Below are positions 16,847-23,904 of a stretch of 64,000 bases of DNA, piece after piece. Both the position numbers and the translations under genes were made by a program. The stretch lies in NCBI GenBank assembly GCA_913049535.1, contig CAJWYF010000002.1:62001-126000 (forward strand), given 5' to 3'. A model generated the notes under the pieces. It saw only the letters and a program-made list of their open reading frames with translations, was not told the origin of the DNA and did not search any database. Every line of letters begins with the position of its first letter. Positions within the stretch are counted from its first letter, which is position 1. This DNA comes from an uncultured Synechococcus sp. (GTDB lineage: Bacteria; Cyanobacteriota; Cyanobacteriia; PCC-6307; Cyanobiaceae).

Positions 16847-17110
16847 ATGACCAAACTGGCGTCCCACTGGACGAGTTCAGCTCCTCAGCTGGGCTGTCGT
16901 CACTTCCGTGTGGTGACTGTGGGGGGAAAGGGCTCTGAACGCTGGGTCGAGCTCGAACCACTGCTCAAGCCCAGCCTGCGTCTGAGACTGAAGCTCTCGC
17001 TTCTGCGCGACCGGCAGCAGTGGTGCAGTGGGCTGCAGGCGGTGGTTGAGACCGAGGGCTTCAGCCCAACTGGAGATACCACTGAACAACAGCCAGCAGC
17101 TGAGCGCTGA
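16847..17110 (+). CDS. TIGR02450-family small Trp-rich protein
   Basis: ATG 16847 opens an 87-codon frame with the family pattern SHWTSSAPQLGCRHFRVVTV, then LEPLLKPSLRLRLKLSLLRDRQQWCSGLQ, corresponding to the W-T-S, HFRV and L-D-R-x-x-W-x-x-G-W elements. The 3' 50 bases overlap the convergent Hli gene. The function is unknown. The upstream in-frame extension (from 16646) is an antisense shadow of the oxygenase gene and was rejected. Confidence 0.75.
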   Translation: MTKLASHWTSSAPQLGCRHFRVVTVGGKGSERWVELEPLLKPSLRLRLKLSLLRDRQQWCSGLQAVVETEGFSPTGDTTEQQPAAER

Positions 17111-17285
17111 TGCCCTTGCCGCTCAACCACTCGATGATGACTGCAGCGGCAAAGCCCACCATGGCGGCACGCCCGTTGAGACGTTCAACGCCTTGGAGGG
17201 CGGACACGTTCCAGGGGCGCGGTTTGGTCAGACCCTCCCCGAAGGCTTCAAGGGGCTCGTAGCTGAATTGGGGGTCAGTCATCAC
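17061..17285 (-). CDS. High-light-inducible protein (Hli/SCP)
   Basis: The 74-residue protein has the single chlorophyll-binding helix of the LHC superfamily: VERLNGRAAMVGFAAAVIIEWLSGKG, with the ExxNGRxAMxGF motif. Hli proteins bind chlorophyll and carotenoid in the thylakoid and protect photosystem II assembly under excess light. Its start overlaps the end of the preceding membrane-protein gene by 11 bases, so the two should form one operon. It overlaps the TIGR02450 gene convergently by 50 bases. Confidence 0.93.
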   Translation of the reverse strand: MMTDPQFSYEPLEAFGEGLTKPRPWNVSALQGVERLNGRAAMVGFAAAVIIEWLSGKGISAQLLAVVQWYLQLG

Positions 17286-17496
17286 TCGGGGTCAGCCATC
17301 GGGGCGAGAGCCAGATCGCCAGGGCAATGCAGGCAAGTGCCGTGGCGCCAAACGTCACGGCCTGGCCGGGAGAGTAAACGGTGTAGATGTCGTTCTCGAG
17401 CAGGGGCAGATCAATCAGAGAACCGGCGAATCCCCAGATCAGCACCCAGACGGAGACGTAGCTGATGCCTTTGAGCGTCTGATTCACCGGAGCCAC
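17275..17496 (-). CDS. Two-span membrane protein coupled to hli
   Basis: GTG 17496 gives a 73-residue protein with two spans (ISYVSVWVLIWGFAGSLIDLPLL and AVTFGATALACIALAIWLSP), a short acidic loop and a TPSDD tail. The frame is open for a further 420 bases upstream, but that part has lysine- and serine-rich shadow composition and lies opposite a better plus-strand gene. The 11-base overlap with hli implies translational coupling. I recognise the layout but no family name. Confidence 0.72.
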   Translation of the reverse strand: MAPVNQTLKGISYVSVWVLIWGFAGSLIDLPLLENDIYTVYSPGQAVTFGATALACIALAIWLSPRWLTPSDD

Positions 17497-17565
17497 TGTT
17501 ACGCCGAGTGATCTTAGTGGCGAATTGAAGAGCCATGCGTACGTTGAGAGCCCTGGGGCGAGCAC

Positions 17566-17727
17566 GTGTTTGAAATTGTCTGTGTCGCCGTGCTGCCGGT
17601 GATGCTGCTCGTTTACTACCTGATCCAGCGCCTTGTGGTTCACCACAGTCAGGCCGAAACGGTTGTGTTGCTTGAAGAGCTTGTTGTGGAAGCCATGAAC
17701 AAGCACGACCACGACTTTGATGATTGA
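17566..17727 (+). CDS. 53-residue single-span membrane protein
   Basis: GTG 17566 opens a frame VFEIVCVAVLPVMLLVYYLI, then QRLVVHHSQAETVVLLEEL and VVEAMNKHDHDFDD. It has one N-terminal span and an acidic, His-containing tail. An in-frame stop at 17545 limits the start to this region. It is divergent from the hli operon, 69 bases away. It is too short for routine ORF calls. The function is unknown. Confidence 0.6.
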   Translation: MFEIVCVAVLPVMLLVYYLIQRLVVHHSQAETVVLLEELVVEAMNKHDHDFDD

Positions 17728-18302
17728 TTTTGCACCCTTGCGTTGACCTGGGCTTAACCGCATCTCGACAGTTTTGGTGATCGTCTTTTCCTCTGTGGAT
17801 CTGAATCTCTTGCTGCTTGGTTCGTTTGACTTGCTTTCAGCCTGGCTGTTCTGTTGAGTCAAGCCTGCCTTTTCTGTTGATAAAAAAAAGATCGCGCCTT
17901 TGGCATTGATTCGCACCTCACCACCAAGCTGCGTTGGCTGTGCTGAGGGCCGCTCATCGGATCAGCAGATCGGTGGATTCCAGATACGGCTTCCTCCTGC
18001 CCAGCTTGATTGCCGTGCGACTCCTCTCCAATGAGGGGTTGTTTCTTGAGCAGCGGCGCATGCCCGCACCGAGGCGCTCGGGTGAGCTCAACTACGCCAT
18101 TCGCCGGCCCTGGCGGCGTGGTTGTTGCTTGCCACCCACCTGTGCCATGACAGATGCGGGCCCAAGGATGGGGCCAGCGTCGAGCCATCTGAAATTGGAG
18201 CGGGTGGCTCCTTTCCTCTTGTTTGCTGTCTCAGCCTGAGTCTTTAACGCCTGTTTCTGAGACTCGCTCGCACAGTGAAGGGTGGCCCCTCTCATTGCGC
18301 AG
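17728..18302. other. Gene-poor stretch
   Basis: I see no convincing coding region in these 575 bases. Open frames exist on both strands, but their products are arginine-, cysteine- or serine-rich without pattern. The part from 17840 to 17900 is AT-rich and holds an A-run (AAAAAAAA at about 17882-17889). The right-hand 60 bases probably hold the promoter of the small membrane-protein gene that starts at 18303. An unannotated small RNA here cannot be excluded. Confidence 0.5.
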
Positions 18303-18449
18303 ATGGAGTTTTCATTACCGGTTTTCGCGACTCAGTTTTGTGTGCCTCTGATCTGGCTCAGCATCGTTCTGATTGACGGCTATCGCCGCAACGGCACCTG
18401 GCGCGCGCCCCAGCGTTCTGGCGCGAATCCTTCTGTTGGCTCCTGCTGA
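18303..18449 (+). CDS. 48-residue single-span membrane protein (GYRRN family)
   Basis: ATG 18303 opens a short frame: MEFSLPVFATQFCVPLIWLS, IVLIDGYRRNGTWRAPQRSG, ANPSVGSC. It has one hydrophobic span and a basic tail with GYRRNGTWRAP, which matches GYRRNKSWKAP in the 39-residue protein at 10997-11116. Both begin MEL/MEF. The shared layout of acidic start, one span and GYRRNxxWxAP tail makes them likely paralogues. The next gene begins 36 bases downstream. Confidence 0.62.
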   Translation: MEFSLPVFATQFCVPLIWLSIVLIDGYRRNGTWRAPQRSGANPSVGSC

Positions 18450-18484
18450 GCGCATTGCTGCGTTCTGATTCCCGCTTTTTTGCC

Positions 18485-18880
18485 ATGTCACGCTCTGCTT
18501 CTCTCCTGCTGCTGCTGATTGCGCCCCTCGTCACGGCTCTGCCGCTGCAGGCCAAGCCGGTTCAGCTCGAGTGTCAGTTCTATTCCAGTGATGATGACGA
18601 GCCTGGTGCACCGTTCCAGTACTCGCTCGACACCACCTCAGGTCGTGGCACGGGTCGGGAGGATGGCTCCGAGCCTTCTGCGGTCTCAGTGGTCTGGAAT
18701 GCTGATCGCACGGTGACCATTGTTGATGAGTCCGAATCCGTCGAAGCCGGTGTGCGCAAACGCATCCGCGATGAGGTGGTCATCAATGCAGCGACCGGCA
18801 AGGCTCAAGGTGTTTTGCTGATTCAAGAAGGTGAGGTGAGAAACACTTATCGGGCCAACGGCACCTGTCAGCCGATCTGA
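18485..18880 (+). CDS. Small secreted protein
   Basis: ATG 18485 (MSRSASLLLLLIAPLVTALPLQAKP) gives a 131-residue product with a signal peptide cut near LQA. The mature region is beta-rich with two cysteines (LECQFYSSDDDEPGAPFQYSLD near the start and NGTCQPI at the end). A TTG at 18455 would add 10 residues. The same end-to-end cysteine design is seen at 14096-14443. It overlaps the convergent gene at 18868 by 13 bases. Confidence 0.7.
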   Translation: MSRSASLLLLLIAPLVTALPLQAKPVQLECQFYSSDDDEPGAPFQYSLDTTSGRGTGREDGSEPSAVSVVWNADRTVTIVDESESVEAGVRKRIRDEVVINAATGKAQGVLLIQEGEVRNTYRANGTCQPI

Positions 18881-19278
18881 TCGGAGGGCGGTGAGGGGCG
18901 TGCCATGCCCCGCAGCACATTCAGGGTTGCACCCATCCAGGCAAAGAAATCGGCGCCTCCATTGCGTTCTAGATCTGCATCCATCGCCTCGAGCGCTGCG
19001 TGAATGGATCGCACCCGTTGCTGCCAGTCCGGCATGTCGGTCTCATCTTCCAAGACAAAGTGCAATTCGCCGGGTCCTTTGTGGGCATCCAGGGTGTATT
19101 TCATGTAATACGAAAAGCCCAGTTCCCAGGTGTCGTAGCGAAAGTCGATTCCCCGGTATTTCAAGTACAGCTTGACCAGCCCGATCTCTTCATCTTCGAT
19201 CTTGCGACCACGCAGTTCCCGCAGGGTTTGCTCGCCGTACTCAACGGCCTTGCGGAAGAGGAAGACCTGATCAGCCAC
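18868..19278 (-). CDS. Conserved hypothetical soluble protein
   Basis: The 136-residue protein begins with GTG 19278 and reads MADQVFLFRKAVEYGEQTLRELRGRKIEDEEIGLVKLYLKYRGIDFRYDTWELGFSYYMKYTLDAHKGPGELHFVLEDETDMPDW. It is hydrophilic, with many aromatic residues and no membrane segment. The pattern looks like a well-kept cytosolic cyanobacterial protein, but I cannot name its family or function. Confidence 0.75.
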   Translation of the reverse strand: MADQVFLFRKAVEYGEQTLRELRGRKIEDEEIGLVKLYLKYRGIDFRYDTWELGFSYYMKYTLDAHKGPGELHFVLEDETDMPDWQQRVRSIHAALEAMDADLERNGGADFFAWMGATLNVLRGMARPSPPSDQIG

Positions 19279-19340
19279 GACACGCTCTCAGCTCGATAAC
19301 CATAGGCTGGTTCAACCATCACCACCTCCGGAGGTTCGGG

Positions 19341-19583
19341 ATGTCGATCGATCCGATCGAGCGCAGCATGGAGCAGAGCTTCGCTGCTGAGCAGTTGAGG
19401 CGAACCATTCACGACTGTGAGGATCTCGATCAGCTCAGGCAGCTCGCTCTGGCGTTGGTGGACCGTTTGGCTCAGCAACAGGCAGCTAGCCGCTGGCTGG
19501 CTGAACGCAGTTCAGAAGCGGAGAACAGCCGCATGGAAATGCTGGCGCGTCTGATCAATCAGGACGCGCCGGCGCAGGAGTGA
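19341..19583 (+). CDS. Small helical protein
   Basis: The 80-residue protein is one long amphipathic helical run: MSIDPIERSMEQSFAAEQLRRTIHDCEDLDQLRQLALALVDRLAQQQAASRWLAERSSEAENSRMEMLARL. It is soluble and acidic. It starts 62 bases from the divergent gene at 19278 and is convergent with the Hli gene, 4 bases away. This type is common among picocyanobacterial core proteins of unknown function. Confidence 0.75.
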   Translation: MSIDPIERSMEQSFAAEQLRRTIHDCEDLDQLRQLALALVDRLAQQQAASRWLAERSSEAENSRMEMLARLINQDAPAQE

Positions 19584-19587
19584 GTCT

Positions 19588-19827
19588 TCAGCCGCAGAAG
19601 GGCAGCATGGCGGTGCTGCAGGCGGCGTAACCATCCACCAAGGGGCCAAGGCCGATCTGGTGAATGATCCCCTCTCCGGTGAGGCCTTCGGTGATCACGC
19701 CGATCACAAAGCCAAGCATGGCGGCGCGGCCGTTGAAGCGCTCCACCGTCTTGAGTTGTTCCATGTGGATCTGGGCCGCCGCTGCGTCCTGGTACCACTT
19801 GTCTTTTCCGGTAGTGCTGTTGGTCAT
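19588..19827 (-). CDS. High-light-inducible protein (Hli/SCP)
   Basis: The start was set at ATG 19827 (MTNSTTGKDKW), giving 79 residues. The LHC-type helix reads VERFNGRAAMLGFVIGVITEGLTGEGI, with the ExxNGRxAMxGF chlorophyll-binding motif, followed by HQIGLGPLVDGYAACSTAMLPFCG, a tail longer than the minimal Hli. An in-frame ATG at 19881 would place an HLR1-like element inside the gene. It is a thylakoid photoprotection protein, expected to respond to high light through that element. Confidence 0.92.
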   Translation of the reverse strand: MTNSTTGKDKWYQDAAAAQIHMEQLKTVERFNGRAAMLGFVIGVITEGLTGEGIIHQIGLGPLVDGYAACSTAMLPFCG

Positions 19828-19845
19828 GTCCTGTGGCTCATCTGC

Positions 19846-19867
19846 AGTAACTGTAACGCGATGTAAC
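19846..19867 (-). promoter_or_regulatory. HLR1-like element (candidate RpaB site)
   Basis: Read on the minus strand, GTTACA occurs at 19867-19862 and again at 19857-19852, a direct repeat with a 10-base period. A third unit, GTTACT, follows at once. HLR1 is two (G/T)TTACA(T/A)(T/A) units with a 10-base period, bound by the response regulator RpaB at high-light genes. The site lies 18 bases before the chosen hli start, which leaves little room for a leader, so start and promoter are linked uncertainties. Confidence 0.6.
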
Positions 19868-19933
19868 GGTTTGTTGACCATGACGCTTCCCTCCGTTCTG
19901 GGCTAGACGTGGGGCTCCATCCCCGAGGCCACC

Positions 19934-20116
19934 ATGAAACCGCCGAAACTGGGCGGCCCGCCTTACGGGTTCCTCTTTCTGGTGGTCTTGGCGTTGGCGG
20001 GATTGGCCCTGGGAGCGCAGGTGTTTCTCTTTGCTGAGCAAGACACCCCCGATCCCTGCACCATGCCCAATGACGACTGCAGTTCAGCGCTGCCGCCCCC
20101 TTCGTTGAGTGCCTAG
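19934..20116 (+). CDS. 60-residue single-span membrane protein
   Basis: The product reads MKPPKLGGPPYGFLFLVVLALAGLALGAQVFLF followed by an acidic, proline-rich tail with two cysteines (DPCTMPNDDCSSALPPPSLSA). One span and the C-terminal CTMPNDDC loop suggest an exported tail with a possible disulfide. The gene starts 107 bases from the divergent hli start. It overlaps the next convergent gene by 4 bases. No family recognised. Confidence 0.62.
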   Translation: MKPPKLGGPPYGFLFLVVLALAGLALGAQVFLFAEQDTPDPCTMPNDDCSSALPPPSLSA

Positions 20117-20520
20117 CGATCAGCGCCGCTGGTGGCATTGATCTCGCTGGCGCGGCCATCAATCAAGGTGACACTCACGCTGGCCCCGTTGAGGGGGTCT
20201 CCCCAGGCGTAGACGTTATAAGTGTGCTGTTCGGTTTTGGTTTCACTGACCAGCTTTCCGGGGCCCAGGACATTCTCAAGCTCCGAGAGATTCATGCCTG
20301 GGTTGATGGCATCAAGATCACGCTTGGAGATGCCATCGCTGGGAGGGGCTGGCTGCGGCTGATCCGTAGGCTTCACAGGCGTCTGCTGTTGCTGATCAAG
20401 CTCGAGCTGGTTGCGCCAGCTGCTCAGACCAAGAATCAAGCCACCAAAGATGACGATGACCAGGACGACGTAGCCCAACCCCCGGGGACCCTGACCATCG
20501 CTTGGCTGCTGCTGACTCAT
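20113..20520 (-). CDS. Membrane-anchored SmpA/DUF3862-like protein
   Basis: ATG 20520 (MSQQQPSDGQG) gives 135 residues with one N-terminal span (GYVVLVIVIFGGLILGLSSW), a Q/P-rich linker and a C-terminal domain reading LDAINPGMNLSELENVLGPGKLVSE, then YNVYAWGDPLNGASVSVTLIDGRASEI. This GMxxxELENVLG...Y.WGD...VTL.DG pattern is the BLIP/SmpA-like fold. The lipoprotein at 21029 has the same pattern (AVGMDLPAVEGIIGKG, YAWCGD), so the two are likely related. The function is unknown. Confidence 0.7.
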   Translation of the reverse strand: MSQQQPSDGQGPRGLGYVVLVIVIFGGLILGLSSWRNQLELDQQQQTPVKPTDQPQPAPPSDGISKRDLDAINPGMNLSELENVLGPGKLVSETKTEQHTYNVYAWGDPLNGASVSVTLIDGRASEINATSGADR

Positions 20521-20574
20521 GGACAGGCCTGTTGCTCGGCCAAGCTTTAGCAACAGCTGGCTGGGCCGGTGGCT

Positions 20575-20658
20575 TCAGCCGAAAAATCCCTTGGATTGCA
20601 GGAAGAGTCCGATGCCAAGCAAAGGCCCGACTCCCATCAGCAACAGGATGATCTTCAT
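20575..20658 (-). CDS. 27-residue membrane peptide
   Basis: ATG 20658 opens MKIILLLMGVGPLLGIGLFL followed by QSKGFFG. It is one span of about 20 residues with a short tail, the size of PetL/PetN/Psb-type subunits, although the sequence fits none that I know. It sits 54 bases upstream of the SmpA-like protein on the same strand, so both may be one transcript. The call rests on composition alone. Confidence 0.42.
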   Translation of the reverse strand: MKIILLLMGVGPLLGIGLFLQSKGFFG

Positions 20659-20773
20659 GCGTCGTGGTGAGACCTGCGGCTCGGTGTGCTTGATGGCCAT
20701 AACGCGAACGGCGGTTTCTGGGCTCGCAGCCTATCTGTTGCTAACAGGTGAAGTGTTCCCCAATGAACCATTC

Positions 20774-21019
20774 ATGGCGCCCCAGGACTCCAGCGACTCC
20801 AGCCAAGCCCCGATCGTGATCAAGCAGGGCGGCAATGGTTTAGGCATCATTATTGCTGCGCTGATCTTGGTCGGCGGCGCTGTTTATGTGGTGAACGTCT
20901 GGTCGGATCAGCAGCGCAGTGCTCCTGCAGAAGCCCAGAAAGTGATCAAAGACGGCGTGACATCGCTGCAGGAATCAGCCCGCCAAGGCATCGATGCCAT
21001 CAAAAACAAGGCCAACTGA
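20774..21019 (+). CDS. Single-span membrane protein with charged tail
   Basis: ATG 20774 (MAPQDSSDSSQAPIVIKQGG) gives 81 residues with one span (NGLGIIIAALILVGGAVYVVNVW) and a helical, charged tail (SDQQRSAPAEAQKVIKDGVTSLQESARQGIDAIKNKAN). The frame is open further upstream with an ATG at 20693, which would add another hydrophobic segment; the shorter start gives the better composition. The function is unknown. Confidence 0.6.
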   Translation: MAPQDSSDSSQAPIVIKQGGNGLGIIIAALILVGGAVYVVNVWSDQQRSAPAEAQKVIKDGVTSLQESARQGIDAIKNKAN

Positions 21020-21028
21020 TCCCTGGCC

Positions 21029-21385
21029 TTAATTGGCTGGGATGTTGTAAGGCTGAACGATGTCCACCTTGCCGTTGACAAAGGTGATCTCAACGACGGG
21101 GTTATCGAGGTAATCCCGTTCGACATCGCCGCACCACGCGTAGCCGGTATTGGTCTCGGCTCCTGCGGTGTACTCGGAATCCTTGCGTCCTTTGCCGATG
21201 ATGCCTTCAACGGCAGGCAGGTCCATGCCCACAGCAATTTGATCCAGTTGGGCCAGCGTGATCGTGCAGGCGCTGGCGCTGCCCCCACCCTTGTCACCGC
21301 TGGAGCTGCAGGCCGCAAGCGCGGACATCAACGCGCTGCAGGCCAGGAGCTGAATCAAGCGTCGAAGCATCCTGCTGAGGCGCAA
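21029..21385 (-). CDS. DUF3862/SmpA-like lipoprotein
   Basis: The 118-residue product has an n-region MRLSRMLRR, a hydrophobic core LIQLLACSALMSALAAC with lipobox LAAC near residue 25, and a glycine/serine linker. The mature domain ITLAQLDQIAVGMDLPAVEGIIGKGRKDSEYTAG, then YAWCGDVERDYLDNPVVEITFVNGKVDIV, fits the BLIP/SmpA-type fold of DUF3862. It is related to the protein at 20113-20520. Its role at the cell envelope is unknown. Confidence 0.78.
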   Translation of the reverse strand: MRLSRMLRRLIQLLACSALMSALAACSSSGDKGGGSASACTITLAQLDQIAVGMDLPAVEGIIGKGRKDSEYTAGAETNTGYAWCGDVERDYLDNPVVEITFVNGKVDIVQPYNIPAN

Positions 21386-21525
21386 AGGAGTCCGAACCTA
21401 TCACTGGTTTGAGGATTGAGCCGAGCGGGTGGATGTGGGCCGTGGAATCTTTTTTCTACCTGAAAAGGGAAATACCAAGGCCCGTCGCGTGTCTAGACGC
21501 AAGGGTGTCAGTCCGCTTGCTTGCC

Positions 21526-21699
21526 ATGGAGCCCGTCACCGTCGGCCTGCTGGTCATGGGAATTTCGACCGCTTCGATCACCCGTGCCAACAGCGCAGAA
21601 GCTGCCCAGCCACTGCTTGATCAGCCTCAGGTGATCAGCGTTGAGAGGCCCAGCAAGGACAAGCCCTCCTACTTCGAGGTGGGTCGCCTCCACTGGTGA
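21526..21699 (+). CDS. Small exported or membrane protein
   Basis: ATG 21526 gives 57 residues: a short hydrophobic N-terminus (MEPVTVGLLVMGISTASITRA) and a hydrophilic tail (PLLDQPQVISVERPSKDKPSYFEVGRLHW). The N-terminus could be a weak signal or a membrane anchor. The frame extends upstream to 21409 but with poor composition. No family recognised; the call is tentative. Confidence 0.42.
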   Translation: MEPVTVGLLVMGISTASITRANSAEAAQPLLDQPQVISVERPSKDKPSYFEVGRLHW

Positions 21700-21709
21700 G
21701 TCGTTTCCA

Positions 21710-22156
21710 TCAGCTCGTCTCATCGGGCCGCTCGGGCATCAACGCTTCGCGATGCCACAGCAAGTCTTCAGGGGCTTTGAGCCACTGTTGATGGCCCCCC
21801 TCACGGAACCAGGGCTCGCTCTGAACCATCAAGGGCTCCTGATCGAGGCCCCAACGGTTGAGGTAATCCTCCAGCAGCTGCGGCTCGGGGGCTTGCGGTT
21901 GTTGCCAGTGCACAACGGCCATGGTTCGTGGTCGCACCTTCACCACCGCCATACGCCTGGGTTCCCCATCCAGCAGCCGTGGTTCGATCTGCTCTTCACT
22001 CTCCTCCTGCTGAATGAAGAGGCGTAGGGGGCCGCACGCCTCGCGCCCATCCAGGGGGTATTTGTTGAAATACAGCGCTCGAGCCCGGGGAAAAATCAGC
22101 GCCGGGGCGCGATCAAGCAAAGCCTCAAACGCCTGCCTCAGCTCTTCAGTGGCCAA
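21710..22156 (-). CDS. Conserved hypothetical soluble protein
   Basis: The 148-residue protein reads MATEELRQAFEALLDRAPALIFPRARALYFNKYPLDGREACGPLRLFIQQEE, then RRMAVVKVRPRTMAVVHWQQPQAPEPQLLEDYLNRWGLDQEPLMVQSEPWFREGG. It is rich in W, P and R with no membrane span or cysteine cluster, and looks like a conserved cytosolic protein. No family can be named. The 126 bases upstream before the transporter gene hold nothing else that I can support. Confidence 0.7.
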   Translation of the reverse strand: MATEELRQAFEALLDRAPALIFPRARALYFNKYPLDGREACGPLRLFIQQEESEEQIEPRLLDGEPRRMAVVKVRPRTMAVVHWQQPQAPEPQLLEDYLNRWGLDQEPLMVQSEPWFREGGHQQWLKAPEDLLWHREALMPERPDETS

Positions 22157-22282
22157 CTCTCTGCATTGCGGCTCTCTGCATGCTGCTGCCCCATGGGGTT
22201 GGTGAAGTCAATCGAGGCCTGGAACCCAGCGCACCCGTGGGTGTCACCCTGCTGTTGATCGCTGGGGTGGACCGGGAGTGAG

Positions 22283-23422
22283 TCACGCCGGTGGAGGCGG
22301 GTTGGGTGTTGCCCCGCCCGTGAGGTCGTCCTCTCCACCTGTGATCGCGTCGTGCCGGTGGCGGTGGTGGCTGTCGCTGACATGGGGATGCTCATGATCC
22401 AGCGGGTGATGCTCATGCTCATGGGCATGCCAACTGCCTGATCGTTCCTTCAGACCATCCTCCTGCCTCGTGTTGTGACCATGGTCATGGTGTGGATCCT
22501 GATCAGCGCTGCTGTGGCGGTGGCGGTGGTTGTGGCGCAACCAGCTGTGGTGGTGCTGGTGGCTGTGCGCTTCCCCCAGGAGCACCACAACGCCCGAGGC
22601 CATCAACAGCCCGCCAATGAGTAGGGATGGTTGGAATTGCCCCGGGCTGAGCAGCAGGGCCAACAGCGCACCAACAAATGGTGCGCTCGAGAAGATCACC
22701 GCTTCTCGAGCAGCCCCGAGCCCGCGCAGGGCTAGCAGGTCAAACCAGATCGAGAGCCCATAGCCGCTGGCCCCCACCAGCAGCAGTCCCATGCTCTGCG
22801 GCACCGGTGGAAACGGTTGCTTCAGCACCAAGGCCAGCATCAGCATCGGCAGCGAAGCGCCGATGGATTTGGCCAGGGCGATCTGCATCGGATCGCGCAG
22901 GCTGAGCCGCTGGCTCAAATTGTTGTCCATCCCCCAAGCCAGCGTGGCGAGCACCAACAGCAGTGCGCCATTGAGGCTGGTTCCCGCCAAGGAGGGGTCG
23001 GCCACCACCACGGCGCCGGCCAGCGTCAGCCCTGCGGAGAACAGGCCGCGCCGGCCCAGGTGTTCACGGCCAATGAGCACGGCAATCAGCAGCGTGAAGA
23101 CGGCCTCAAGATTGAGGAGCAAGGATGCAGCCGCCGCCGGCAGTTGTTGCAACGCCAGCACCAGCGCCAGTGGTCCTGCGATGCCCCCCAGCACGGTCAG
23201 TCCGGCTAAGGCAGGCCAGTCCTGACGTTGCAGCGGTGTTTCGTCCGGCTTGCTGCCCTGCAGCAGCCGCACCGCAAGGAGCGCGATGGCGGCCCCCAGG
23301 TAGAGCAGTGCCGCTGCCGAGAGTGCCGAGCCGCCGCGGTTGAGTGCGGCGATCAACGGGGCGCCGGCCCCGAAACTCAAGGCGGCCAACAGGCCAAAGA
23401 CCATGGCCCGCCTGATCGTCAC
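22283..23422 (-). CDS. EamA/DMT-family transporter with His-rich C-terminal tail
   Basis: Residues 1-285 form ten membrane spans in two EamA repeats (FGLLAALSFGAGAPLIAALN start; GLTLAGAVVVADPS end of repeat one). The final 95 residues are a soluble tail with about 25 histidines interspersed with D/E (HSHQHHHSWLRHNHRHRHSS; HAHEHEHHPLDHEHPHVSDSHHRHRH). Such tails bind Zn, Ni or Co in metal transporters. A metal-related export role is inferred; the family itself carries amino acids, nucleosides and sugar phosphates. Its start overlaps the upstream gene by ATGA. Confidence 0.85.
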   Translation of the reverse strand: MTIRRAMVFGLLAALSFGAGAPLIAALNRGGSALSAAALLYLGAAIALLAVRLLQGSKPDETPLQRQDWPALAGLTVLGGIAGPLALVLALQQLPAAAASLLLNLEAVFTLLIAVLIGREHLGRRGLFSAGLTLAGAVVVADPSLAGTSLNGALLLVLATLAWGMDNNLSQRLSLRDPMQIALAKSIGASLPMLMLALVLKQPFPPVPQSMGLLLVGASGYGLSIWFDLLALRGLGAAREAVIFSSAPFVGALLALLLSPGQFQPSLLIGGLLMASGVVVLLGEAHSHQHHHSWLRHNHRHRHSSADQDPHHDHGHNTRQEDGLKERSGSWHAHEHEHHPLDHEHPHVSDSHHRHRHDAITGGEDDLTGGATPNPPPPA

Positions 23423-23904
23423 GGCAGTGGCAGGCCTCCGCCTGGAAGTGGATTCACATTGACCCGAACCTTGCCATCGATGCCATCCACCGTCACCGAA
23501 CCGCTCACCGGGAAGGGCTCGTCGCCAGAGACCGGCACGGGGTTGGCAAAGGAACCAACATTCACAGGGGACTCGATGGCATCAACGTTGACCGCACCGT
23601 TGATGGCCACCGCTTCGCTGACCTTGACCGAGCCGCTGACCGGCAGCGGCGCATCGCCAGCAACCTGCACCTGCACGACAGGAAGGGCCAGCTGATCAAC
23701 TTTGACGCCACCAACCACCTTGACGGCAAGGGGTGTGTTCTCAGGCAGAGCCACCGGCAGTGGCTGCTGCAGGACGCGAGAGGCCGTGGCCGAGAGCACC
23801 AGCACAGCCAGCAGCATGGAGGCGGGCCAGCGGTAGGCCATGGCCAGCACGAACCAACGCGGTTCGCGGCTTGTCGCATCGAGGGATGGTGTGCCCATGG
23901 CCAT
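23419..23904 (-). CDS. Membrane-anchored beta-repeat protein
   Basis: The 161-residue product has one span near residues 22-44 (MAYRWPASMLLAVLVLSATAS) and an exported region of short valine-rich repeats. PLPVSGSVKVSEAV and PFPVSGSVTVDGI are near copies about 45 residues apart, and VKVVGGVKVDQLALPVVQVQV is a further related strand. It is low in charge and has no cysteine. It is coupled to the transporter gene (ATGA) and to the gene before it (TGATG), so the three are one operon. Confidence 0.72.
   Translation of the reverse strand: MAMGTPSLDATSREPRWFVLAMAYRWPASMLLAVLVLSATASRVLQQPLPVALPENTPLAVKVVGGVKVDQLALPVVQVQVAGDAPLPVSGSVKVSEAVAINGAVNVDAIESPVNVGSFANPVPVSGDEPFPVSGSVTVDGIDGKVRVNVNPLPGGGLPLP

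Noticed and set aside
17497..17916. Upstream extension of the open frame of the two-span membrane protein on the minus strand
   Set aside because: The composition changes to lysine/serine-rich without pattern, and the opposite strand holds a more convincing small membrane-protein frame at 17566-17727.
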